DNA of 15,589 bases from Smittium culicis (Eukaryota > Kickxellomycota > Harpellomycetes > Harpellales > Legeriomycetaceae), in contig LSSN01000963.1 in assembly GCA_001970855.1 (NCBI GenBank), positions 1-15,589 of the forward strand. The letters are read 5' to 3'. Of this stretch, positions 1 to 10,475 are shown in pieces; position 1 is the stretch's first letter, and each line of letters opens with the position of its first letter. The position numbers and the translations under genes are program-made. The notes under the pieces are model-generated. The model searched no databases. It saw only the letters and a program-made list of their open reading frames with translations, and had not been told where the DNA came from.

Positions 1-3000
1 ATAATAGAAACCTGGCGAATGGCAGTACGCCCAAGAAAGCGTCGCCGCCCGAATTGTCCATGAAAATTACGGCTTTTTTGTATGTATGACCATCACCGCT
101 TGTTATCTTTTCAATGAACTTGGATGAGTTGTTCAAACTTGAATCAAAATTTATTTTGTCCTGGAAAAAGGAAAAATCGATCTTGTCCTGCTGAGACTGT
201 ATAAATCCGATGATTTCGTTGCTACCCCAGTCAAACATATTACCTAAGAAAAAATAAATATATATAGTAGAAAATTAATTTTTTGTGAATATTAGCGCTA
301 AATGCTAAATATAAACTACATATAACGTAAACTGCTTTTAAATAATGATTTATCAGTTATTTAGACTTATTTTATACCTGTAACAACTCTTTGCAGTAAT
401 GTTTTAACAAGAACTTTTTTATCAGTAATTGAGTCGACTTCTTTGAATAGAGCAGGAAGGGTTTTTATTACAGATTCACTTTCGATAGACTTTATTTTAG
501 AGTACAAATCTGTAAATCCGATTTCATGCAAGCACTGCTCGCACAAGTTAAGCAAACTTCTGACGGAGAGTTTACCATAAGCGGATGGGGAGACTGTTAG
601 TGTTTGAATTCTTGAGCTGAATATCTTTTTAAATTTATCCAGTTTACTTAAATCTTCTGGTAGATTCAAGTTTAGTTTTCCTGAAGAAGCTAGGTCGATC
701 AGGTTATCAGTACACTTTCTCATTACTTCAAACCAGTAATTTCTTAGCTCAGTATCACTAACCAAGTCAAACGTATCAGGGTCGTAAACTCTGTGAGTAC
801 TAGTTAATGAATTTAAATCTTCACTTGAATCTTCTTTGCTTGTTTGCATTATTAGTTGCGGGAGAGGGAGCAATTTGGTAGAAGCTCTGTCGAATATTCC
901 TATCATGCTAACGTTTGTACCATTTAAGTCCTGAGTAACGACGAAATTTTCAGTGAATGAGCCCATTCTTCCTTTGCGAGTAGGCTTATCAGGAAGGAGA
1001 GTTGGATCTGCTTTAATGAAAGCGCCAACAGCACCCAAAAAGCCTTCATGCCTCATAAACAAAGCATTCATAGTACCCTTGGACCAAAAGTTTATAGCAT
1101 AAGAAAGTGTATGCATAGTTAAAGTGTGACCTATAATTTTTTTTTTTTTAGGAAATAAAAGATATTGGGTATTAATAAATTGACTAAAATTAAAACAGTT
1201 GATAAAGAAAAGTGTAAAAAAAAAACCTCTGATAAAGTATCCAGCAAAGTAAATTCTTTTGATTCCATGGAGTTGGGCATTTAAATAAGCAATTTGGCCA
1301 ATATTGTTACTAACCATATATAGAAGGGATCTGGCAATATCAGCGTCATTGTATTCCTTGTGTAAATTTTTTCTGTAAACTCCGCCCATAGTAGAGGCGA
1401 TGGCGGTAGCTTTTAGACCGATTTTGTCATAATCAGTTCCATAGATGTCACCAACCATCATATCCTTTTATAAGGCAAAAGAAAAAAATAAAAAAAATAT
1501 ATTAATGAAATCAATAACGATTATTTGGATATAAAATAACAATGCAGTATCAAGTACAGATGGCGAGTTTTAAATGGAGGAGTATACTTACAACTTTCGA
1601 GTTATCTCCAGATTTGCTTACATCAAGCATTTCTAACAAAAAAAAAAAAGATCGGATAAAACATGGTGATAGAATTTTATGGAGGAAAATAGTAGACGGT
1701 TAGAGGGTAAAGGGAATATGAATAAAAAAGTGAATTACCATCAAACGATTTTGATCCGGTGAGTAAATTTAATAGGCCCCAGAATGTTCCGCCTCCGAGC
1801 TAATAAGCAATAAAAATGAAATAAAAATGTAAATTAATAGTGTTAAAGGAAGAAAAAATAATTATGTTAGAAGGAGGGAGGGGGGGGGGGTATTTACAGA
1901 CGTTCCACTAATTCTTTCATATTGATTTTCACCGACGACTTTAATTAAGCTATTTTATACAGAAAGAGATTAGATGTGAGATTGATAAGGTTAAATAATA
2001 TTGCAATAAGCAGGTTGGGAGAGAGAGAATAGTGTATGAACCTGACGCCTGAACCGATATTTACAAGCTATAATTAAAAAAGTAGAAAAAAGAGAGAAGG
2101 TTAGGGACAAATTATTAATGGAGGGATAAAATCGTGGTAAAAAAGCTTACGATGTAAGGGTACATATCTTTTTTCTGAACTTTTTCAAAAATAGGGAAAT
2201 CATTTTCTTTGTAGACAAAAACTTCGTCAGAAACTTCTTCGATAAAGAAATTTAGACCTAAATTAAAAAAATAAATAGAAAAACATAAATGAATATAAAT
2301 AGGTGGAAAGGTGTGACTGAATAGGGATTTTTTGAAAATGTAAATGAGCACATTAAAAAAAAGGGTGGGAGGGTTAAGAGGTACCGTTAATTAAGCATTC
2401 CATTTCGTCTTCAACTTGAACTTCGACGCCGAGTCTTTCTTCGAGCTTTTTACGGAATAGATGGGCGCCACCGCCAGTAGCTTTGATTGTGGGTTTTGTG
2501 TATGTTGGAGAATCGTAAGAGAAATCGCTGGAGTCGGAGGAGTCTTCAAATAAAGTTTGTTTATTGTCTTGGTTATTTTCACCGTCAATGTTTGGAAATT
2601 TGAAATTTTGATTTATTGGATTTGAGGTTGTTGATTGTGAGTTTTTACCTATATTGATTTATTATGAAAAAAAATATAGAAAATCGCTTATTAAAAAGGT
2701 ATATGAATTAAATTTGATGCTGTTGGGAAGTGGTGAGGAGTGGATTAAATGAAGTACCTGACTCAGAGGCTAGTTTAAATTTTGGATTTGAGGCAAATTT
2801 AGCTTCGTCTATAGTAAAAATTTCTCTTTTCTCTATGAGGGATTCGATGAAAACTATTAGTTTGTCTATGCAATCGGTTTCGAAGACTTCAAAATTAAGA
2901 CGACCGCCTCTGTGGCCTTTATTTGTTGTAAAATAAACTACTTTTGCCATCGAACCGCCAATCTAAAATAAAGGGAAAATATACTTTAAAGTCGATACAT

Positions 3001-3181
3001 AATCTATAGGGTGAAGATTAATAAACATAGTGAAAATGTATTGGGGGCGTACATCAACGGCGATGTGAGAAACAATTGTGTTCTGGTTTGGGATAACGAT
3101 ATCGTTAAATTTTCTATTAGAGACAGATTCGTTTGAAGCGCCCGATAGATTTAGGCTGGACTGGCCTGAATTGATGGACAT
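1..3181 (-). CDS. PANK4: Bifunctional pantothenate kinase / DUF89 4'-phosphopantetheine phosphatase, 11 exons visible, 3' end off the window
   Basis: A type II pantothenate kinase fused to a DUF89 phosphatase, as in animal PANK4 and plant PANK2. Exons, 5' to 3' on the minus strand: 3181-3053, 2962-2758, 2648-2385, 2257-2151, 2067-2042, 1949-1898, 1799-1739, 1632-1592, 1464-1227, 1130-378, 243-1. All ten introns are GT..AG and all phases join cleanly, giving 706 residues before the edge. Kinase domain, about 35-415: ATP loop DIGGS (43-47), GGRLNF, ATGGGA (168-173), DEMEC with catalytic Glu193, IGSGVS, YERISGTSLGGGTFWG with Arg256, GDIYG, NNIG, RHEGFLGAVGAF. Residues 113-160 are an Asn/Ser/Asp-rich insert. 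A linker follows, then the DUF89 start (YGKLSVRSLL, about 559; NMFDWG, 627) and MDNSGGD, where Asp688 and Asn689 are the expected metal ligands. The third ligand Asp lies beyond the window. The start ATG follows AAAA, and an in-frame TAA sits 33 bases upstream (3217-3215). The family assignment is firm; exon borders are inferred from family alignment and splice motifs. Confidence -1.
1131..1226 (-). other. Stop-free in-frame intron 9 of the kinase-phosphatase gene
   Basis: This segment is 96 bases, a multiple of three, with no in-frame stop. An open frame therefore reads straight through from exon 9 to exon 10 and would add 32 residues. It starts GT followed by a T-run and ends ATTATAG on the sense strand. 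Removing it joins FIRG to HTLTMHTLSYAINFWSKG, which restores the conserved kinase loop. The extra residues are hydrophobic and Lys-rich and match nothing in the family. I call it an intron for that reason; a retained-intron isoform is possible but not shown. Confidence -1.
1880..1890. repeat. Run of 11 G (C on the sense strand) inside intron 6
   Basis: Eleven consecutive G lie on the plus strand within the intron at 1800-1897. On the transcript this is a C tract just after the 5' splice site (GTAAATA then C11, then more C/T). It is the most extreme case of the pyrimidine bias seen in several introns of this gene. Long homopolymers are prone to length errors, so the exact count is uncertain. 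Confidence -1.
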
Positions 3182-3420
3182 TTTTAAGGTATACTCGTGG
3201 GTAATAAATATGGATTACAAAGGATAAATATAAAGGTAAATATGTGATAGATATGTGGGGTTGTTAGAGAGGTACGGAGGAATAGCAACGGGAAAGAGAC
3301 GATCTGAATGGCAGTATATGTATTTGGCTTTATAATAACTTCGTTTACAGCAAATATATGAGATTTGTGTGCGTTTGGATATTGCGGCTCCAGCATACCC
3401 GAATTTTAGCTACAAATCTA
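3182..3420 (-). promoter_or_regulatory. Probable 5' UTR and promoter region of the kinase-phosphatase gene
   Basis: This is the sequence immediately upstream of the start ATG. Its sense (minus) strand is pyrimidine-rich near the gene: only 17 of 60 plus-strand bases are pyrimidines at 3241-3300. The gene's introns have the same bias, which fits transcribed non-coding sequence. An open stretch of about 70 codons at 3184-3396 on the minus strand has no family resemblance and is probably chance. I see no recognisable core promoter element. Placement rests on position and composition only. Confidence -1.
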
Positions 3421-5896
3421 ATTTATTCGGTATACCTTAGCCCCGTGTGAAATCCATCTGCTAATTCTTATTTGCTGGCCCACTTTTGATTTCTTTATCC
3501 TAGTTTGCTATCCTGTTCTAATCTCATAACCAATTCGCTGCTTATCCAAACCCAACGAATCATAGACCCTATCGATCATCCTATTTTTTTATTCCTTTAG
3601 AACTTTCTCTGAATATATGTCCGATTTATAAAAATAAAATTATGCCCATATAATTTGCTCGTCATCAAACGACTAGTAATCACACTCTTATCGTCCCATA
3701 CCCACGCCTCATTCGCTAAATATGCTAGGATAGATAAGGCACCTGATTCTGGCCTATCACGTTGACGAATGCTATTTTATATTTAATTATGACCAACTAT
3801 CATCTGCTTCTGATGTTCCTGAAACTCTCCGTCATATTTATTTCCTGCTATTCTGATCTACGAAATTTCTTTTTGATGTCGTCTGGCTCTTTTTTCTTCC
3901 TTCTCACATAGCGGAATTTGTTAACGTTTAATAGCCCCTCTTTTTTTTAAGAATATTTGCACCAAGATACTCCGTTAAAAATGTCTAAATTCTTTTATTT
4001 CCACTCCGACAATTTCTGCATTTAGTTTTTTTTTATTAATGGCAGAACCGTGTAACATATAAAACTAACAATTACCAGCTACATTCTCACTCACAGCCAG
4101 TGCTATAATAATCAAAACAATCTGGCTTTGTTTAGCTTTAACCCTTTCCCACGCAAAACTATTTAAAAAAACGTAACTAATGACTCGCATTTAATTTAAA
4201 TGCAAATTAACTATTTGTTACTACTCTATTAAAAATCAATGATTTTTGGTGACTAGGAAATTGATTACTTTTATTGGACTTGGTTGGTTAGGTCTGGTCT
4301 ACCATAAAAAGTCTATGTCCTTGAAAAGTTTAGCGATGTTTTATCGATTTTACAACGAATAGTTGAACATTTAAATTAGAGCTTTACAGTATTTTTTTAT
4401 TAAAGTTAAATTTTAAAGTTGTCAATCTCTTTTAAAAATAAATGAAAGCAGTTGTGTTAATATAGAATACAATATTTAAAATATATTTGAACAAAAAAAT
4501 TTTTATTCAAATAAAAATCGCCTTTAGCTGCCATAACTAATCCGCACAAAAAAATTAAAAATAAATAAAACTGGTCAATATCAAGTAAAAACTAAATTTA
4601 ATAGAATAAAACTGTCATAAACCATTGTCCTAATTTCCAATCCTCCAACTTGATCCACAATCAACCCCATTGTCTCACCTCATTCATCTCATTGGCCAGC
4701 AAGTACTCCTCCTCATTCCTACTAGATTTAATCATTTAATATATAAAGACAGCATAATCCTTACCATGATGGATTATGCTGTTCAACAACAAGTCATAAT
4801 TCTAGTCTAGTTTTAATTCCTTCTTTTTATACAAAATCTCACTATAAATAAACTAATTATCTTTAAAGCTTTCAACGTCATTAATATCAACCTTGACAAA
4901 AACTGTAAATTACTAATTTACGTTGGATATTAACCATACCTGTTATGTATCAAACAACTAATATACCAAATTAATTTTAAAATGGTATCAAGTAAAAAAA
5001 TTACATTTAACCTTTTCACGAGGAGCAAAATATTTTTATTCTACCAAATATAGTCGACCGTCTAAAATAAAAATAACACTATTACGACGCTCTAAAAATG
5101 ATTGGTCAGATCACAACTATAGAAAACTTGGGAGAAAGCTACAATAGAAAACTCATAGTAAACACTCAAAGAAATTATATACAAGTCCCTTGCCATCTTC
5201 TCATGGATCAGTAGTCAGAAAACCTAAGTTTTGCTATCACATGCTAATTACAGAAAACAAATATAGTTTCATTTCTAGTTTTAACATTTATCATTATAGT
5301 TAGACCTCTAATCACACCAAATACATTAAAGATATTATTTTAAGACTGAATTTGTAACAATACCCTGAATTAATCAATATCTCCAATTTTTATAACATTT
5401 TTTACTAATTTTTATGTTTTTATTATATCGGTATTAAATAATATTATATTATTATTAATTCAGATTAAAAGAGTTTGGTATAATGTATTAAATTATACCA
5501 ATATTCAATGGTAAATTATCTCATGAATTTTATGTGATCTAGCCATTTGACAATAACTATCTCTACAGCTAATACAACTCAACTATACCCATAAATTATT
5601 CTTGAAATAAACCTTGAGCAAATTTGCTGCATAAACTCAATAAAAAGCAATAAATATGAACTTTAACACATCTATAGTAGTACAGCTATTGTAATATAAT
5701 GCATCATAACTGCTAATTCAGATTACATTAGGCACGATCAATTAGCTTTAATAACTACTGATCTAACAAATAAATTACTGGATAATTTTTTTACAGCATC
5801 ATAGTAATATTTTCCTTCGCTTTTCTATCCTCATTGTTTTATTGTACCCTTTCAATTAAAAAAAGTCAAATATATTTTAAAAAAGAAATAAAATAA
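3421..5896. other. Gene-free intergenic DNA, pyrimidine-rich on the plus strand at its left end
   Basis: No coding region could be supported in any frame, and no tRNA or other known RNA was seen. Composition is not uniform. About 3421-4150 has moderate GC, and its plus strand is roughly 60-70% pyrimidine in the lines counted. Further right it becomes more AT-rich, apart from a C-rich patch near 4620-4730. The longest protein-like stretch noticed is 40 codons without ATG at 3734-3853 on the plus strand, which I do not call. A strong hairpin at 4748-4783 is listed separately. Confidence -1.
4748..4783. repeat. Perfect 12-bp inverted repeat (hairpin) with 10-base loop
   Basis: ACAGCATAATCC at 4749-4760 is the exact reverse complement of GGATTATGCTGT at 4771-4782. 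A G-T pair at 4748/4783 can extend the stem, and the loop is TTACCATGAT. Twelve matched pairs with mixed base content are well above what AT-rich background gives easily. There is no adjacent gene and no T-run directly after the stem, so it is not an obvious terminator. It could be a mobile-element footprint, an RNA stem or a protein site; the role is unknown. Confidence -1.
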
Positions 5897-6335
5897 AATC
5901 AGTTGATATCTTTTAGCGATTCGGAGGACAGCGATTTCAGAGGAGGTCCATCTAGAAATAGGAGGAACCGATTTGTTTAGCACAGTCGGGGACAACCTCT
6001 GTTCACAAGTCCAGCGTTCGACAGCAATACGGATCTCAGCCGTTTAACAGCCTATTTTAGTAGAGCCAGGTCGATCATTCGTACGTTTGGGTAGGAGCCT
6101 ATTTTTTATTAATACTGTTAGATGCAGGCTCTGACTAGGAGCTCGATTTTTTCAAAGAATTCAATTTTGTTGAAACGAACCTAATTCCATTACTGGTTGT
6201 AACTTCAGTCACTCAGCCTACTTGAAGCAATTCCTGGATAGATATCTCGGTTAGTAGATTGATCCCATTTCTCCTTAGGTACGCAGCCGGTAGGCCGGAA
6301 AATGAATTTATCCGTATTAGAATATAAGTTTTTTT
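5897..6335. other. GC-rich island of about 430 bases: unidentified ncRNA gene or eroded coding/mobile sequence
   Basis: This block is visibly richer in GC (roughly 40-45%) than the DNA on either side, with sharp edges near 5915 and 6310. RNA view: possible stems include CAGAGG 5938-5943 with CCTCTG 5996-6001, and GGAGCCT 6094-6100 with AGGCTCT 6126-6132. A B-box-like GTTCGACAG lies at 6016-6024, and a T7 run at 6329-6335 could stop Pol III on the plus strand. Protein view: two plus-strand frames are long and nearly open. The frame from 5897 has 64 sense codons broken only by TAG at 5978, ending at TAG 6092. The frame from 5907 is broken by TAA at 6045 and ends at TGA 6132. Neither has a suitable ATG or a family that I recognise. 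I could not match RNase P, SRP, U1-U6, 5S or U3 motifs. The strand is undecided. Confidence -1.
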
Positions 6336-9300
6336 ATGCCTTGCACCAACTTTGATATTTTTTTACTTTACCACATATTTTATTTTATTTCTATCGTAAC
6401 AATAAAATTCCTCGAATAAAAAAAAGCTAATACCTTTTGTGTATTCATCCAATTACAGATCACTTAATCATAAATAAAATTTTTTAAAAAGAGTGATTTT
6501 TTGAAATTTTCGTTTAACTAATAAATTACTCCATTGAATTCAAATTTATGATAATTAAAATGATGAAAATACCAAAAGTCTTTTTTAACTTTTATCAACC
6601 CCAACCTCAAAAGTTTTCATAAAAAATTCAATAATAGACTAAAATTAGCTAGATGAAACTTTATAAATCGCGCCGCCAATAGATATAACTCTACCCATCA
6701 AGTACACTAAAATGTCACGTAGATTAAAAGTAATACATCTTCTAGGCTAAATTAAAAACGATTTATTATGCATTTCTGAAATATATAGAATTCCTGGAAT
6801 TGCTTAATGAATAATAAATTATCAAATAATAACCTTATCTAAATAATAAAAATATATCATTCGAAAAATAGTCGATTAAAAATTAAATTTATTAAATGGA
6901 CAAGAGATTAAATTCCAAAAAATCATAAAGCACACAAAATTTCAGTAACAAAATTCAAAAAAAAAATCAGAATGTCTCATTTTTTAAAATATATATTTAA
7001 ATTCTCGTGTTTAAATACTTACCAAATTAAATATGTAGTTAATAACTTATGTAATAAAATTTAATGTGAAATCAAAATTTAATAACATCGTGAGCATATA
7101 GTTTCTCCAGGATTATTCTTCTTTATACTCTATTAAATTCATTTTTTTGTCTAAAAAATTGAATATTTAATTTAAATACTTTAGGTTTATTTTTATCGTG
7201 TGTATTAATAGCCATTATTTAATGTTTATTTACTAATTCAAAAAATATATGAATCGATAGGTAATCTAGTATAAAATTTATCACTAATAATATTAATCAA
7301 TTATCAATATTTTTTTAAAAAAAATTGTTAGTTTAAAGTCTATCTATTAGAATTATTAATAGATTTTATGTGAAAATTCTTTAAAATATGGATTTTTTTA
7401 TATCTATTAACTATACATCTAGTATAAAATGTATTAATATATTAATAGAATTCTAAATCTTGGTGATAACTATTTAATATAAACTATCATTGAATGTTAA
7501 ACAAGTTATGTCTAATTAATTACCTCTAATTTATAAAAACTGCCAAATTTATAAGTTAAAAAATTAAATTTTAAAATTATTTTTAATGACTAATATCTCC
7601 CATAGATTTATTCTATATAAATTGAATAACCAATTTGATAAAAATAAACATTAATCTAAGCATGATTTAATTTTTTCTCTATATAATGATATATACAACC
7701 AAATATGACTATTTGATTAAATACTGACAGTATACCAGGAATAAGTGATATTTTTTCATTCGATTAATTATCTATTTAAAGTAGAAGATTAGAATATAAA
7801 ATCGAGTCTAATGATATCAAACTTTTATTATTTCAATTTTTCGAATAACAATAAAAAATTTATATAGAATAATATATATTATAACAAAATTATTGCTAGA
7901 ATTCTTATAAAGGCCATTTGAACTAATTTATAACTATTGATAAATGCAAAGCTTGTGAATTTTTAGAAAAAATTTTTATAGAATCTTTTAATACTAGAAT
8001 TATATAACCATTTAAATTTCATCAAGTAGAACTTTGCATGTTCTAACAGCAATTATAATACATTATCTTATTACAATTTTAAACATTTAAAAGTAACTGT
8101 TTATTTTTTGATTATAAATATAGTTTTTGAATAACATTCTTCGAATAAACTTTATAAATATCGAGTCAATATAAACATTTAAAGCTAATTTAAAAAAAAA
8201 ATTTAATAACTTTGTTCAGTTTTTTTTATATTTATATTTCCATTTATGTAATAATATCCATTATTTCTATCTTGAATAAATATAAATATTATCTTTGAGT
8301 TTATATCACAACTTTTATTTCAAAATATATATATTAACATATTAAAATTATATTTATATTTCTGGAGTTTATCGTATTTTTAATAAGATGTTTAAATTTA
8401 AAGATTAGGATGGATATATCTTAAAATCAATTATAATTTATTAATAAATTTATACAAAAATTAGTAGTATTGTAAAATCTTAGATTATTGTATAATATTA
8501 ATATATATATATTGATATTTTGAAAATATATTTTTGTAAAATATTAAATGGTAACAACTTTATTTTATTGAAATAATGAACATTATATATTTGAATTATA
8601 ATCTATCAAAAAATTTCTTACATTTTTGATTTTCATTACTAGCATGAGATTTCATATATAATTTTATGTCAATACATTTTATACTCCAGCTTATTTATAA
8701 CTAATTATAGTTTAAATTAATTTGAAATATTTGAATTGAAATTGAAATTGGTATACGAATTCTTATATTATTTTATTTTTAATTTTATTATAAGAAAAAA
8801 TTCAAGTGTCTCAGTACTATAAATATTATTCCAATAATATTCTAATTTAATAGTTATAAATATGTGCTTATAAAGGAACTGAAAAAATTTGATATTTTAA
8901 TTTTTAGTGGAATTGGTATTTACAATATGTTTATTTTTTACTATTGACTTTTACATATTCATTTTAAAATATTTAAATATTTTGGAATTCGATTTTAAAT
9001 ATAAAAAATCCCTCAATTATTACAAAATATAATTCTATTTTCTTTATTTTTCAAAATAATTATGGTATAGATATAAGAATATTTGGTATATTTAATACTT
9101 ATTTTTTGAAATATTTTCAAGATTATTTATGTTTTTTACTAAAAAAACTAAATTTTTTTTGCAAATTTGAGATAAATTCTCGGGAACTTGTTTCATTTTA
9201 AAAATTTTTTTATAAACTCGAAATTTTATATTTTTATTCTAATTATTATCTCATAGCGAGATTTATTGTATTTCTAATTATTTAATTGCATTTTTAATCT

Positions 9301-9898
9301 TTTACTAATTAAATTATTATGTGTTTAAATTATTCCGATCGAGTATAATTCTCTTTATTTCAAAGTTTTATAAAAAATTCAATTAAAAAAATAAAATATA
9401 CATTTTTTTATATTTAATTTTCCTATTCATTAATTAACTTATTTCTTTCATGATATATCATTTTTAATCAATCTTAAAATTCCACGAAAATTAAAAAAAT
9501 TGATGATTTTGAAACATAAATTTATTATTATATTTTGAGAATTTTAGTCTAAACTCGAATTTTTTTAATAAATTTTGACCGATTTTAATTGACTTATAAT
9601 TATCACTAAAGTATTCCTATAATCAATAATACAATTTGATCATAAAATTAAATATTTTATTAAAATTTCTCATTATTCTGTCAATATTTTTCTATCTTTA
9701 TATACAATATTTTCAAATCAAATAGTTATATTTTATTAAAGACATTTACACCGAATTTAAAATGGTATATATTTATATTAAGATTTTAAAATAAACAATA
9801 TAAAGCTTGATTTTTGTGAACTATCAAGTTATTTTTATCATGAATAAACTATTATACTAAGTTTTTAATCATTTGATAGATATAAATATATCTCATTT

Positions 9899-9921
9899 AG
9901 CTAAATTTCTAAAATTTAGCT
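9899..9921. repeat. Perfect 10-bp palindrome with 3-base spacer in the AT desert
   Basis: AGCTAAATTT is followed by CTA and then AAATTTAGCT, an exact inverted repeat. The arms are AT-rich, so chance occurrence in a region of this size is possible. No gene is nearby for it to regulate or terminate. Confidence -1.
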
Positions 9922-10451
9922 TTAAAATAAAATATTTACTATAAACATTCTCCGTATAATAAAATGAATTGTTTTTGTAATCTATTTATAGTTAATTTTA
10001 CCCAATGCTCTTTAAAAAAATATACGCATTTATAAATATTTTCAGATTTGTACCACTTATATATTTATCAAGATCTAAACTGTAGATTTTATATTAATTT
10101 TGATCAAATTATGAAATAAAATTTAATTGAAAATGTTTTTTATATATTACAATTAAAATTCATCGATATTAATTAAATGTTATTTTCGAAATATTTTATT
10201 TAATATTGGATAAAATTGAAACCTTAAACTCTTTCATAATTCCGATTAAATAATTATAACTTTTGAAAAAATAAAATACTATTTTCTCTAGGATTTCATT
10301 ATATAAAAAATCAGTTTGAATTATTATATTTCTGATAAACTATATTTTTTGTTTTATTTATGATTGTGCGATTATTTTTTATTATTTTATAAATGATTAT
10401 TAGTAAAACCAAATGATATTTAATTCCAAAAAAACTCAATTCAAGTTATAA

Positions 10452-10475
10452 AAATTAGTTAAATTAGTTAAATTA
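10452..10475. repeat. Short tandem repeat, period 9, about 2.7 copies
   Basis: AAATTAGTT occurs twice in a row and is followed by AAATTA. It is a small direct repeat of the kind made by replication slippage in AT-rich DNA, and no function is implied. Confidence -1.

Noticed and set aside
565..580. CxxC motif (CEQC, residues 571-574) in the DUF89 start, read as a metal or redox site
   Set aside because: On alignment PANK4-type proteins have a single Cys here. The extra Cys may be chance and no partner motif is visible.
2391..2588. Open frame of 65 codons starting MTVKITKT on the minus strand
   Set aside because: It is a shadow of exon 3 in another frame. The real frame encodes the conserved ATGGGAHLF and DEMEC motifs of the kinase.
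2730..2936. Plus-strand open frame of 68 codons
   Set aside because: It is antisense to exon 2, whose minus-strand frame carries GGRLNF and other kinase motifs.
3184..3396. Minus-strand open frame of 70 codons upstream of the kinase start
   Set aside because: It has no recognisable motif, its residue make-up suits pyrimidine-rich non-coding DNA, and a TAA lies in the kinase frame just upstream of the chosen ATG, so it is not an N-terminal extension.
5931..6060. RNase P-like motifs (GAGGAGGTCC near 5940; ACAGCC near 6047) in the GC island
   Set aside because: The similarity to the conserved P4-forming segments is too weak, and the two segments do not pair as P4 requires. SRP helix 8 motifs are also missing.
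7015..7030. ATACTTACC, like the 5' end of U1 snRNA
   Set aside because: The match stops after nine bases and the sequence runs straight into AT-rich DNA without a U1-like stem or Sm site.
8731..8750. TTGAAA-like tandem repeat
   Set aside because: Only about three imperfect short copies; ordinary slippage in AT-rich DNA.
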